Shown here in pieces: positions 44,395 to 56,130 of a DNA stretch of 64,000 nucleotides. This DNA comes from Hydrangea macrophylla. Taxonomy: Eukaryota; Streptophyta; Magnoliopsida; Cornales; Hydrangeaceae. The stretch covers positions 33,581,095 to 33,645,094 of the forward strand of contig CM066989.1 of NCBI GenBank assembly GCA_033977485.1, in the 5' to 3' direction. Every line of letters begins with the position of its first letter. Within the stretch, counting starts at the first letter, position 1. The notes beneath the pieces were generated by a model. The model worked only from the letters and a program-made list of their open reading frames with translations. It ran no database searches and was not told the DNA's origin. A program made the translations under genes and the position numbers.

Positions 44395-45236
44395 TGTCCC
44401 ATCGTCTCAATGTCAGCCCAGACTGCCGTCCGGTAAAGCAGAAGCGAAGGGGTATGGCCCCCGAAAGACAAAGGGCTGTAAGTGAGGAGGTCGAGAAGCT
44501 CCAAAAAGCTAACTCCATTTCGGAGGTTCACTACCCCGACTGGTTGGCCAATATCGTTCTGGTCAAGAAGAGCAATGGCAAATGGAGGATGTGTGTGGAC
44601 TTCACCGACCTCAACAAGGCCTGCCCCAAGGACTGCTATCTGCTGCCCAGGATAGACCTCCTTGTCGATTCAACGGCAGGCCATTCACTCCTCTCGTTCA
44701 TGGACGCCTACTCGGGGTACAATCAGATCAGCATGTACCCCGGGGATGAAGAGAAGACGGCGTTCATCACCGACCAAGGCACGTACTGCTACAGAGTTAT
44801 GCCCTTCGGCCTCAAGAATGCCGAGGCTACATACCAACGCCTGGTCAACTTTATGTTCAGAGACCTCATCAGAAGGTCCATGGAAGTGTACGTGGACGAT
44901 CTCCTGGTCAAGAGCCGGGATGAACCCGATCACCTGGAGCATCTGGCCGGGGCCTTCAACATTTTGAGAAAGTTCAGGATGAGGTTGAACCCGTCCAAAT
45001 GCACCTTTGGGGTCTCGTCTGGGAAGTTCCTCGGTCATCTGGTCAGCAGATGGGGGATCGAAGCAAACCCCGACAAAATTCAAGCTATCATCAACATGCG
45101 GTCACCCAAATCAACAAAAGAAGTTCAGAGCTTAGCCGGACGGGTGGCCGCACTGAATAGATTCGTGTCCAGAGCAACTGATCATTGCCTACCATTCTTT
45201 AAAATCCTCCGTAAAGCTTTTCAATGGTCGGAGTAG
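44346..45236 (+). pseudogene. RT: Tat element 2 reverse transcriptase
   Basis: Carries SHEDMPGIDP, then the RT domains: WRMCVDFTDLNKACPKDCYL, SFMDAYSGYNQI, TYCYRVMPFGLKNAEATYQR, and the catalytic MEVYVDDLLVKS (YVDD at 44889-44900). The thumb MRLNPSKCTFGV and the connection to RNase H follow. It ends at a TAG (45234-45236) inside WSE.CEEAFQELKKY, one of several lesions. RT copies the element RNA into DNA in the particle. Confidence 0.9.
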
Positions 45237-46733
45237 TGCGAGGAGGCATTCCAGGAACTTAAGAAATACCTGGCCTCTCCTCCTCTACTGACGACACCTA
45301 CAGCCGGAGAAGAACTATTCCTTTACCTGGCAGTGTCACCATCGGCAGTTAGCTCGGCACTTGTTCGGGAAGAGCACGGGATACAGCTCCCAGTGTACTA
45401 CACCAGCCGAGCGCTGCAAGGCGCGGAAAGCCGGTACTCCCGCATCGAGAAACTGGCCTTCGCCCTCATTACCTCGGCCCGAAGGCTCCGCCCGTACTTC
45501 CAGGCCCATGCCATTGTAGTACTGACAGACCAACCTCTCCGCAAAATTCTCTCTCGGCCGGACACATCCGGAAGGCTCGTTAAATGGGCTTTGGAACTGG
45601 AGGAGTTTGAGGTAACTTACCGACCACGGACGGCCATCAAGGGGCAAGCCGTCGCAGATTTTTTGGTCGAGTTTACGTATCCTGAAGACCCGGTCGAAGA
45701 ACTCGAGCCTCCAGCCTTACCGCCCGGATTGCTCGCCGGCATCCCCACTTGGGTACTACATGTCGATGGCTCTTCCAACCGGCAGGGCAGCGGAGCCAGA
45801 ATTATCCTGACCACCCCCGATGGCATCCAACTTGAATATGCTTTGAGATTTGGGTTTCGTGCCTCTAACAACGAGGCCGAGTATGAAGCCCTCCTGGTCG
45901 GGCTACAATTAGTCGTTTCGATGAGTGCGCAGCAGGTCGAAAGCTACAGCGACTCCCAGCTCGTGGTCAATCAGGTAAACCAAGAATACGAAGCACGGGA
46001 AGATAGCATGATGGCCTACTTAGCCCTCGTCCGAACAGCATCCAAACAACTCCGAGGATTTTCCATCACTCGGATACCTAGAGAAGAAAACACCAGGGCT
46101 GACCGGCTCGCTCGCCTCGCATCGTCGTCTGAGTCAGACTTGCCCGGAATAAGGATACAATTCCTACCCGAGCCGAGTGTGATCAACTCGGAAGGCATGG
46201 AGGTCGACCCGGTCACTCTGGGACCCAGTTGGATGGATCCAATCATGACCTTCTTGACGACAGGAAGGCTACCGGACGAGAAAGAGGAGGCAAGGCGGGT
46301 CAAGTACCGAGCGGCACGATACCATGTCCTCGACGGTGTCCTTTATAAAAGGGGGTTCACCATCCCGTACCTCCGCTGTGTCCACCCTACGCAAGTTCAA
46401 GCAATACTGTACGAAATTCACGAAGGCGTGTGCGGGAACCACGTAGGGGGTCGGGCACTCTCAAGAAAGGCCCTACTTCAGGGATATTACTGGCCAACCA
46501 TGGCCCGGGATTCGCAGGAGTACGTTCGAAGGTGTGACAAGTGTCAACGGTTCTCTCCCATGATAAACCAACCAGGAGAACTTCAGACACCGGTCCAAAG
46601 CCCTTGGCCATTCGCCCAATGGGGAATCGACATCGTTGGTCCCCTACCGACAGGAAAAGGGCAGGTTAGGTTTGCTATGATAGCCGTTGACTACTTCACC
46701 AAGTGGGCCGAGGCGAGCCCCTGGCAACGATAA
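45237..46733 (+). pseudogene. RH-INT: Tat element 2 RNase H, archaeal-type second RNase H, integrase N-terminus
   Basis: The first RNase H-like part covers LFLYLAVSPSAVSSALV, YYTSRALQGAESRYSRIEKL and LTDQPLRKIL. The second domain has VLHVDGSSNRQGSG, NNEAEYEALLVGL, YSDSQLVVNQ and ENTRADRLARLAS, with the acidic residues of an active RNase H; this duplication marks the Tat lineage. The integrase zinc finger (HEGVCGNHVGG, then CDKCQRF) and the first catalytic Asp (WGIDIVGP) follow. A frameshift in AEASP near 46718 separates it from the rest of the integrase. Confidence 0.9.
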
Positions 46734-47464
46734 CCGAGCAAAAAATGGAACATTTCGTGGAGAAAAATATCCTTAGCAGGTTCGGTATTCCACGAGTCCT
46801 GATCAGCGACAATGGAAGACAATTTGATACACCCATCTTTAGACAGTTCTGCTCGGGCTACGGAATATTGAATCATTACTCTTCTCCCGAGCATCCACAA
46901 GCTAATGGGCAGGCCGAAGTGACCAACCGCACGATCTTGCAGTCGATTAAGACGAGGCTTGAAGGTGCCAAAGGCCTGTGGGCTGACGAGCTCCCCGCAC
47001 TCCTATGGGCCTACCGCACCACACCCCGGGCGGCAACAGGCGAAACCCCCTTTTCCTTGACTTATGGTTTCGAGGCAGTAGTCCCCACAGAGCTCGGGCT
47101 ACCCACGTACCGGGTGGCCACCTTCAATGACCCAGATAATGGAGAAGCCCTCAGGACAGAACTAGATCTGGTGGAAGAGAAAAGAGACCAAGCTTATCTC
47201 AAGGTGGCAGCTTACAAGCAAAGGGTCTCGCGATATTACAATAGTAAGGTGAAGCATCGTAGTTTCCAGGTTGGGGACCTTGTCCTTAAGGCAGTGAACC
47301 AGTCCACCCGAGTCCCAAGCCATGGGAAGTTGGGAGCAAACTGGGAAGGACCGTATATAGTCACTTGGGTCAACCGACCAGGAACTTACTGGCTACAAAG
47401 CATGGACGGGCACGACCTCAGTCACCCCTGGAACGTGCAGCATCTCCGCAAGTATTATCAATAA
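46703..47464 (+). pseudogene. INT: Tat element 2 integrase, core and C-terminus
   Basis: Read from PLATITEQKMEHFV on, in the frame after the break. Catalytic Asp in LISDNGRQFD and Glu in ANGQAEVTNR, then the ALLWAYRTTPRAATGETPF signature and a C-terminal GKLGANWEGPY domain, ending HPWNVQHLRKYYQ at 47464. There is no chromodomain, as expected for Tat. Confidence 0.9.
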
Positions 47465-48298
47465 CACCTGGCTACGGGAATTTAGTATTATAAGGAAAAT
47501 TCTTTTCATGTCGCCCCGATGTCACAGATTGTTATCTTTTAAATAAAATTAAAAAGTTTGTTTTCACACCTTACTCCTTTCAGTACATCGCGCAATGCTC
47601 AAAAAGACCTCGGGCCTAACCTCGAGGCACAAAAAGACCTCGGGCCTAACCCCGAGGCAATAAAAGACCTCGGGCCTAACCCCGAGGCACAGAAAGACCT
47701 CGGGCTCCGAACCCAGGCACCAAAGGACCCTGCAACCACCCATGTTCCAGGTCGGTTTCCTATGGTCGATCCCCAGCACGCCCCCAACTTAACAGGAGTC
47801 CCGGGGGCAAGGGGGTTCTACACCTAAACAGGAAATTAACTAAAGCTTCGCTTAGGTCCAGCCGGCGATGGGGCCAAACCCCTAGGTGGCCAACGATGGC
47901 AAGCTTCAAATGCTCCTGCAACCACCCATGTTCCAGGTCGATTTCCTACGGCCAGGTAGTCCCGAGCACCAACACACCCGCCTTAGCAAAATGCTTGGGG
48001 GACAGGGGATAGAGGAAAATACTAAGGCCAAAACAGGGAATTACAACGCTCGACTAGGCGTTCTGTGGGTTACGGTCCTAAAGCATTTGCTAAGAGAGAT
48101 GTTAGGTTGGCCAAAGCCATACGGATACTAGTAAGAGTTAAAGCACAGTACAACAAAATTAATGGAAGAGTGACCTCAGGGGCCTTTTGCATTAAATTAA
48201 ACAAATGTACAAAGCTTGGGGGGCAGTTGTATTAGCCTCCCCGAAAAGTAAAAACTACAAGTAGTGAAAACAAACAACAGGAAGGAGGGACCGGGAAG
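47465..48298. other. Spacer between Tat-2 pol and the antisense ORF, with repeats
   Basis: Non-coding. Holds the 30-bp tandem repeat at 47601-47720 and a segment of about 45 bp (CTGCAACCACCCATGTTCCA and onward) that occurs twice, at about 47730 and 47918. Such repeat-rich spacers are common in Tat/Ogre elements. Confidence 0.6.
47601..47720. repeat. Four 30-bp tandem units with inner hairpin
   Basis: The unit AAAAAGACCTCGGGCCTAAC, continuing CTCGAGGCAC, is repeated four times in exact 30-bp register; the fourth is diverged. CCTCGGG and CCCGAGG form an inverted pair inside each unit. Confidence 0.85.
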
Positions 48299-49778
48299 TC
48301 AGTTCTCTGCATTGATCACGTTCTCGGTCTCCCCGGTCTGTTCCCCTGGAACGGCAAGTCCTTCCTCCGCTAAGCCTCCCTCCGGGGCGAGCTCGGTGGC
48401 CTCAGCAATGACCACAGGATCTCCAATGGCTGCCAGACCCTCGCCGGCAGTAGGAGCTTCGCCGGCTGTAGGATCTTCACCGACGTCCCAGTAATCCGAG
48501 TCAATCCCCTCGTAGGCCGAAAGGACCCATTCGGGATGATCCCGGGCTATCCGCCGTTTCAGATCATCGTAACCTTGGAAGAAGCCGTCGTCAAAAGCTC
48601 CATCCAGGGCCACCGCGGAAGGTGTCTCGGACACCGCCTTAGCCTAGGCTTCAGCCGCCGCGGTCAGGGCCCGGGAAACCTCCAATTCGACCAAGGCCGT
48701 TGCCAGGTCCGCCTGAGCTGCCCCCAAACTCAAGGCCATGGACTTCGTCTTGCTTGCCTCCACGGCTAAAGCGGCTTTAGCTACTGCCAGTTCTTCCCGC
48801 TCTTTCGCAAGGGCGGCTTCAGCAGCACTGACCTTCTCAGCCAGAGAGGATAGGACAGACTCTGCGCCCGCGGCCATGCAGGCAACCTACAGCAGGAAAG
48901 TGAAAGTCAGTTAGGCAAGTAAAAAGCGGAGCAGGCCATTGCTTGAAGGGGGACAAAATACTTACCAGATGGGATATGCTATACAGCCAACCCTGGAAGC
49001 CTTGGGGAGGTAGCCCGGCGCATGCGTCCACCTGGCTTGGGACAAGGACGGACCTCAGCCTTTCCCGGATCCCGTCAGGCCCGTCCAGGGGCAGACCTGA
49101 CGGAATGTCAGCCCTGGGCATGGGCTCGTCAGCAGCCGGCCTTTGGGGAGCGGATGTCCCCACAGGGTCGTGTCGGGTAGTCGTCCCATGACGAATACGC
49201 CTGAGAGGGCGCTCGCCGCCCAGGGCCTCGGTGGCTGGCCTCTTCCCTTGGGCAATCGCCGCCCGAGCGGCAGTAGTGGCGGCGGAGGCGGCCTGTCTCT
49301 CCCGCAGCTGGTCCAAGTTGCGCTTGGGGGCCATTTCTGCAAGAAAGTGAATTCGTACGGTCAGAAGTGCAAGGAAGAACAGTAACAGTGGTAGAACCAA
49401 TAAGTAAGGCAATCTAGATACTCACCAGGGATGATCGGCAAAAAGCTGGGGGCCAGGACAGGTGGCTCAGGAGAATAGGTCTCGACAAAATCCCCCGTTC
49501 GGGACAACACGTTCTAAATGCTAGTGGGCAGCCCTGCTAGCCTCAAGATCCTGGCCTGGCACACCTCAGGGATTTTTGGGGGTTTGGTTGAGCTCGCTGC
49601 GAATAGAGAAAAGAAATTAGTCAGTAATCCACTGTGTCCCCAAAAGACCAGAATAGCAGACAAGGTCGGAAGGGCGGCCTTACCCCTCAACTCCCTAGCC
49701 CAGGACGTCCTTAGTTGGCTTCCCGGAGCCATGTCGCAGAGGCGAAGGGTAGACACCTGGAAGAATTTGCCCTTCTGA
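48299..49778 (-). pseudogene. Antisense extra ORF of Tat element 2 (C-terminal exons)
   Basis: Minus strand, opposite to gag-pol, at the same place as the PMD ORF of Tat element 1. Exon pieces run from the right. First comes MAPGSQLRTSWAREL; then, after an AG, SSTKPPKIPEVCQARILRL, a stop, and VLSRTGDFVETYSPEPP ending at a GT. MAPKRNLDQLRERQAASA follows, on to GFQGWLYSISHL. After another intron comes an Ala-rich coiled coil (EKVSAAEAALAKEREELAVA), one in-frame TAG after AAAEA, then GYDDLKRRIARDHPEW and the end NVINAEN. No PMD core is visible; it would lie to the right, beyond the Athila insertion. The coiled coil followed by a short acidic tail recalls the tail of the Tat-1 ORF. Identification rests on position, splicing and layout. 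Confidence 0.55.
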
Positions 49779-51187
49779 TGTTGTCAAAATCAAGATATAA
49801 AAGTATTCTTTACTTTTCAAAGGATTTGCAGTGTGGAAGTAAAGGTCGAACCCACAGAGATTGATTACTACAACGACTTAATTTTAAAACCTAAGTCTAA
49901 TTAATTAGGAAAAACGGATTTTGATTTGGATTTAATTAAACTAATAACAATAAAAGTAAATCTAGACTATGGAAGCAATTAAAAGTGTTTTTAATAAATA
50001 TGTAAAGGAAACCTAGGATTGCAAATCCACCACTAGTTTCATAATAGGAATATCTATGAATTACTTTAGCTTATTACGTTGGATGAATATGGGGAATTGT
50101 AGCTACAAGCCCAATTCCTCCGACAAGAAGATAATCATGGTTCAAGCACCAACATAATCCATCTGCGGATAGCACGAATCATCTCACACTAAACTAGGGT
50201 TGTGATCTAATCCGTCTAACCTAGGCATGGACTATTCGGATACTTGATAGCACGAATCACTAAAGCACCATCACATGTAAACAATCTAAACAAGCACAGC
50301 AAGAATAGATCGTTGAGCACATCACAGTCAAAATAGATCTAAGACAAGAATAAATTCTGAAAGCGATGATTTAATCAATGTAAGTACGATTTATTTATAA
50401 AAATCCTCTAAACATGTGACTGTCATCCATACACAATAAAACTAAAATAAAAGCATAAATAAAACCCTATTACTCATCTAGGGCTTCATTGAAACCCTAG
50501 ATCAATGATCTAAGCTGCCATAGAAGTAGAAATCAGCAAGTAGTTGATGGAGGAGGCCATGGAAATCCTTGGTCTTCTTCTTCTTCTCCTTGCTTCTCCC
50601 TCTTCAAGGGCTGGAAGTATATGTGTATATGGTTGTATATGAATGTGTATAATGGTTGCCAACCCTCTAATTGAAGTAAAATAGGGTTTATATAGATTTA
50701 CAACATGTTTTGGAAGCCTTTACAACTCGAAACGGACTGAAACGCATGTAATTTACAGTCTGGACGTCGTTTAGCAGTCTCGTTTGCACAGGAGTCTTCA
50801 GTATACTGAAATACGCAACTTTGGTTTTTGGGCATATCGCGCGAGCGGGTCGCGCGAGTGCGACATTGGGTACCTCGCGCGCGCGGATCGCGCGAGCGAG
50901 TTCTTGGGGGTCTCGCGCGAGCGGATCGCGCGAGCGGTTTCTGGATTCTCGCGCCCGCGGGTCGCGCGCGCGATTCTTGGATTTCCGCGCCCGCGGGTCG
51001 CGCGCGCGAAGTGTCTTTTTCAGCTTCCTTCTTCCTGCTTTTTCACCTTGTTTAGCCTGGTTCAGTTGATTTCTTCCAAAACCTGTCAGAAACTAGAAAA
51101 CAGAGTAAAAATATACAAAAGCAGGATAAAAAGGTACTAACAAATGCTCGTTAAAGCGTATAATTAGGATTAGTTCTCTCCCGATCA
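49779..51187 (-). repeat. 3' LTR of the Athila-type element
   Basis: 1409 bp, plus strand TGTTGTCAAAATC ... CTCTCCCGATCA. The minus strand shows a PPT-like TTTGGGGGTG just before TGATCGGGAGAG. A TATA candidate TATATAAA lies on the minus strand at 50694-50687. It contains a cluster of CGCG-rich units at 50837-51009. Confidence 0.6.
50837..51009. repeat. CGCG-rich motif cluster in the Athila LTR (5 units)
   Basis: Five variants of CTCGCGCGAGCGG, one spacer base pair (GT or AT), then CGCGCGAGCG, separated by short linkers such as GTTCTTGG. CpG density is extreme against the AT-rich LTR. ORFs across it encode Arg/Ala/Ser repeats only. Confidence 0.8.
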
Positions 51188-53377
51188 CACCCCCAAACCT
51201 ACATTTTGCTAGTCCTCGAGCAAAACTAAAAATAAAAACTACAAATAAAAATCTATTCCATTTTCGTATGGATCACGATTGCATTTAGCGTATGCAACAA
51301 GCCTTTTAAACCCCTAGGTGTCCCTAGTCGGACGAGTGAAGTCTCGTGAGGGTTCTCGTCAACAAGTTACCCACAACCATCTTTATTAACTTGAAATTTT
51401 AAAAACTTTTATTAAAATAAAACAATCAATACTCCTTATTATACAACAACGATTCGAAATAGAATAACGAACATAAAGAAATAGAATCAAATGTCTACAT
51501 ACATCATGAAGAAACCATCTCAAGCACATGCATCGTATAAATCAATAGAGTTTCTCATAAAATCGCACGTGTGTGATGAGGTAGTCAAATGAACACGCGC
51601 ATGTCATGAACATGGAATATACTTCAGATAACCATCTAACTATGTCTTGACTACGAATCTCACAATGAATTACACTCTCAAATGAAACACTCAGAAACAT
51701 GTGTAATTTTTCTAAAATATGTGAGCAAAGGAATTATATTTTCAAAACGAATAACGCTCACATATGACATGAAAAAGACGCATGACACGAAAAAATAGTA
51801 GTCTCATGGATAGGATGCCAATAATCAAAAGAAATTAATCATTACCATGTTTTAATCCCCTCCCATCATTTACATATCCGAACCATGTTTTCCTAGGATC
51901 AAATAGGACTTTTTCAAAGGTTGTAATGTGGCTCAGGTACTGGAAAAGGATAGAATGGATATAACAAGTAGTTTCAGAATGGCATTGTAAGGCATGTTCG
52001 ATCTCTTTCATTCTTCTTCTACAAACTTTTCATTCATATATTTCTCTTTCCTTTCATTCTTTTTTCTTTCTTTTCAACCTTCTCTTCTTTATTTTGTTTC
52101 TTTTCCTTTTTCTTTTCTCTCTTCTCAAATGAATATGCATTGAATAACAAAGCACCCACCCCAAACATCATCTTATTTTCTTCTTCTCAATCAACACATC
52201 GCCTTAATACTACTAAAAGTTGATCACTCTTCCAGTGGTATACTCCAAGTTGATCAGGTTGGAGCTTTTAAAGAGGATAATGGTGAACAAAGAAAAAGAG
52301 GCATTTTAACGGCTCAAGGGGCAAACTAAGGAAATTTTATCTTTTATCGGCCGGCAGTAAACAAAGAAGGCCTAAAGTCATTTCCTAGGGTTATATGGTT
52401 CTTCAATGTTTACGACGGAAGATTATTTAGCATGGTAACAACTATTTTAACTTGACTATCAACCAAAACAAGAATAATGAGACCAAACAACAAGTAGATG
52501 CGCTATTTCAATGAAATTCGACAAACACAATGTATTTATAACCCTCAAAACAGAAAAGATAGGCTCAAAAGCTCACTGGGTTTAGTCTCCACCATGTGTT
52601 ATCTAGAAATCCGAATCATATTATAGTTCACAACCTACATGTATTCTAATGACTACGTGCAGTGCATAAGTTTATGTGCAAATCTATGATATAAAACTAC
52701 GATTCAAATGATACATAACTTAAAACATTTCAACATGACTTCAGTAAATATTTCATCACATATTTCATTGTTTATCATTCTATAACAAATCACATTACAT
52801 ACTAAGAAGTATCGGATTAAAATTGCAAAAACCGTAGGTAACATCGTTTATTTAAACACACTTATTGAAAAATTTTAAAATTTTGCATAAAATAATGTGC
52901 ATGTGTGTGCATACCCCCAAACCTAAACCTTTCATTGTCCCCAATGAAACAATAAAACGAAAGAAAGGAGAGTACATAAGGAAAGAACGATAGTACCTCG
53001 ATGTCGACAATCATATAACAGATGAACACAAAGGAATATGGCTATAAAGTTCAATGTTACCTGTTACGTCTTAATAAAAGAAAACAACCTAACAAAAGAA
53101 TATTAAAAGTAAACGAAACAGAAATATAACATAGAAATTGAAAAACTAATCTAAATTAAACTAAACTAGCAAAAGGAAAAGAAATAAACCGAAAAAGTAT
53201 AAATATAATAAGGAAAACAATAACTAACTCGATCTAAAATGGCTAAAAAAACAAAAACAGAAACGAAAACTTTATCAGAACAAGTATGGGGGAAGGATAC
53301 AAAAAACAAAAGAGAAAAACAAATAATGGGGAAATCGCGCGCGCGGTCCACGCGAGCGGCCGTCGCGCGCGCGAATT

Positions 53378-53417
<40 letters not shown>

Positions 53418-53785
53418 CAAATCTCGCGCGAGCGAGGTACCTCGCGCCCGCGATCTTAGGCGCGAAGAAATCCTGAGGCATCATATAAAAGACAAGGAAA
53501 GCAAAATACTAAGGGGCAATCTCGCGCCAGCGGGCCGCGCGAGCGACGTCTCGCGCGAGCGGGCCGCGCGCGCGAGATTGGTTTCTTCCACTGTGTGGCT
53601 AAAATTATGTATATACTTTTAAAATAACTTAATTCCAACCCCCAAACCTATCCAGAATGTCTAAAACAGACACAAATAGACCCAAAAACGACCAAAAACA
53701 AGATAAACGGATGAAATAAAGTTTGGGTTGCCTCCCAAGAAGCGCTAACTTTTACGTCTTTAGCTAGACCTTTCTAGCATAAGAC
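51188..53785. other. Non-coding interior of the Athila-type element
   Basis: No ORF of note. Phrases such as CACCCCCAAACCTACATTTT and, at about 53730, TTGGGTTGCCTCCCAAGAAG are typical of Athila-type interiors. A CT/TTTC-rich tract lies at about 52010-52140. The CGCG-rich motif returns at 53335-53577. Confidence 0.55.
53335..53577. repeat. CGCG-rich motif clusters and T-tract in the Athila interior
   Basis: Units at 53335-53374, 53423-53453 and 53521-53577 (CTCGCGCGAGCGGGCCGCGC and variants), with a 35-base T-tract at 53383-53417. They match the clusters at 50837 and 56670. Confidence 0.8.
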
Positions 53786-55526
53786 TCATGGAGGCCGTAT
53801 ATCGGACTGTGTACCCCTAAGGATGTCAGGTAGAGCTCGATGGTAAGCAGAAATAACATCGCTTTGAATTAAATCGATTAACGGTTTGTCATCATGTTCA
53901 AATCGATTTGTTACCTTTCGAGTAGATTCCGCATTAGGGTCCACGGGATTAGGATTCATCCACTCATCATCGTCCGCTATATTGTTTTCCCCACTCACAT
54001 TTATTTCTTTAGTAGGCTCGATATTCCGTGTTACCTCACCTTCCACCTCACATAGGGAATCGTCGTCTTTAGGAGGTTGATCCATAGCATTAAAAACGTT
54101 TAATTTTAAATTCATGTTCCCAAAGGACACTTTCATTACCCCCGTCCGACAGTTAACACGTGCGTTGGCGGTTGCTAAGAATGGACGGCCTAAGATGACA
54201 GGAGTATGTTTCCTAACATCTAGCACGGGTTCAGTGTCAAGGACCATGAAGTCGACAGGATAATAGCATTTATCAACTTTAACCAAGACGTCCTCGACAA
54301 TTCCTCTAGGAATTTTAATAGAACGATCCGCTAATTGTATTATAGCGGCCGTAGGTTTCAGTTCACCTAATCCTAGTTGTTGATAGACGTGATAAGGTAT
54401 GAGATTAACACTCGCTCCTAAGTCAAGGAGAGCCCTATGAATGATAGTGTCACCTATGACACATGAAATCGTAGGCGTACCTGGATCTTTATACTTTGGA
54501 GGAGCGTGTTGGAATATAGAGCTTACTTTTTCCGTAAGAAAGACCTTTTTAGGAGTATGACTCCGTATTTTGCGCTTTTGAGTACATAGGTCTTTTAAAC
54601 ATTTAGCATAAGCGGGAATTTGTTTAATAGCATCGAGGAAAGGAATATTGATTTTAACTTGTTTGAACACCTCGAGTATATCCTCAACCTTAGACCCTTT
54701 CTTAGGCGAATGTGACGGTCCCTCAACGTTTGGTGGATATGGCATTCTTGGAATATAGTTTGTTGGGGCCGGTCCTTTATCTTTTTGAATTCTACTCGTT
54801 CCCTCACCCTCCTTATTCACATTTAAGTTAATTTTCCCATCTTTCTCACTCTCATCCGGAATTACAACAACTTCCTCATCTCGGATAGTCGTCCTAGTCG
54901 AAACAGCGTTCACGCTCTCACTCGTACTACCCACTGCGTATTGCCCTTTAGGTTGCTGAGTAGGTTGACTTGGCAACTTATTCTCAGTTAACCGGTTTAA
55001 TGTATTAACAATTTGCCCTACTTGGGACTCCAGTTTTGCGATGGATTGTGTGTGAGAGTGTACTAACTGAACCACCGAACCAAAGTTTTCAAGTGAGGCC
55101 AACACCTTCTCCTCAAATGCATTATTGCGTGGAGGTGGAGGAGGTGGTTGGTATTGACCTTGTTGGTATTGGGGTCGGTACGTATTTGGAAAATTAGTCG
55201 ACCTAGGATTGTAATTATTTTGTGAGAATTGTTGCATAGAATTAACGTGTCGTTCAACAAATTCCGGATATTGAGATGCAGAAGGACATGCAAAGATATT
55301 ATGGGACGGTTCAGAACATAATGCACATACTTCTAAAGAGGATGGATTAGACGGTTTGTTCATTTGCATAAGTCGGTCAAGTTTTCTATTTAATTCTTGA
55401 ATTTGAATTGACTGACTTGACTCAGCTGTCACCTCTCGCTTAGGTTGAAGGTACCCCTCAGAACGTACCGACACAGCCTGATGCATCGAATTCTCGCTTA
55501 ACGTTTCAAATATTTTCCAGGCCTCG
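53786..55526 (-). pseudogene. gag-pro: Athila gag C-terminus and aspartic protease, interrupted at 5' end
   Basis: The frame is open from 55526 (EAWKIFETLSENSMHQAV) to GTQSDIRPP at 53786. A zinc-knuckle variant CALCSEPSHNIFAC lies near residue 54 counted from the Met at 55486. Then come a Gln/Pro-rich linker with a run of Pro, a coiled-coil stretch (KLESQVGQIVNTLNRLTENK), and LCTQKRK..TPKKVFLTEKVS. The protease follows, with DLGASVNLIPY (DLG in place of DTG, as usual in Athila), LADRSIKIPRGIVEDVLVKV and TPVILGRPFLATANA. There is no stop within 580 codons. The start of gag is missing because Tekay element 2 inserted at 55526/55527. It is called a pseudogene because it is split, although the remaining part is intact. 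Confidence 0.85.
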
Positions 55527-56130
55527 TGTCACGCCCCGACGTAGCATAATTCAGGAAAGCATTTAATTTCCTTTATGGACTCGTAGGTCGTGACAAGTGA
55601 GTATGACCAATTGTCCCTGCAACAAATAACTTAACAAACAATTCTAGAGCAATGGATACTAACAAAAACATAAGCTCTGAAAAAAAAACTTACTAAACTA
55701 TTACAACAGTCATAGTCTTAGGCACAAAACGCCTTATTCAAAAGTCCAAACTAGTTTATTACAAAACCCAAATTAAAAGACTTAGGAAATATAAAGCAGC
55801 CTCCTGGAAAGTCTCCTGACTCTAAGTAGCATAGTCAAAATACCCTGGCTTCTCCTGACCCTGAAAATCTGGACATACAGTCCAGGACGCATCAACGCCG
55901 TCAGCTTATGAAAGCTGGTGAGCAAAATAAACAAGTGCTCGCAATGTATATATAAGCATATAAACAACGGTGCAATTTAACTTTTAAAAGCAATAACTTC
56001 AAGGTTCCAATTCCAACATAAGCTACGGGGAATAAAGAAAGCAATAGATATGCGACCATGCATGAACAATGTAATATCTCATCTTTCTGACTCTTTTCTC
56101 TCAACAAAACTCAACACAACCAAACCATCG

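Larger units (their letters stand above)
41189..49778 (+). mobile_element. Tat-lineage Ty3/gypsy element 2 (degraded, 3' end cut off)
   Basis: A 5' LTR, PBS, gag, protease, RT, two RNase H domains and integrase lie on the plus strand, followed by a repeat-rich spacer and an antisense ORF. The element inserted into the 5' LTR of Tekay element 1. It is interrupted at 49778/49779 by the Athila-type LTR, so its own 3' LTR is not in the window. Confidence 0.85.
49779..55526 (-). mobile_element. Athila-type element, left part (3' LTR, spacer, gag-protease)
   Basis: Minus orientation. The 3' LTR is 49779-51187, followed by 2.6 kb of non-coding spacer and a gag-protease ORF that runs open into the Tekay insertion at 55526/55527. 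The rest of gag and the 5' LTR must lie beyond the window. No RT, RNase H or integrase lies between protease and 3' LTR, so the element is deleted or naturally non-autonomous. Confidence 0.7.

Noticed and set aside
50784..51140. ORFs of 75-118 codons over the CGCG-rich cluster, rich in Arg, Ala and Ser
   Set aside because: All frames are open because the repeat has no stop-forming triplets; the protein is a translation of the repeat, with no start context or domain.
53166..53638. Overlapping ORFs on both strands with poly-Lys or poly-Phe
   Set aside because: Caused by the 35-base T-tract and the CGCG motif; not protein-like.
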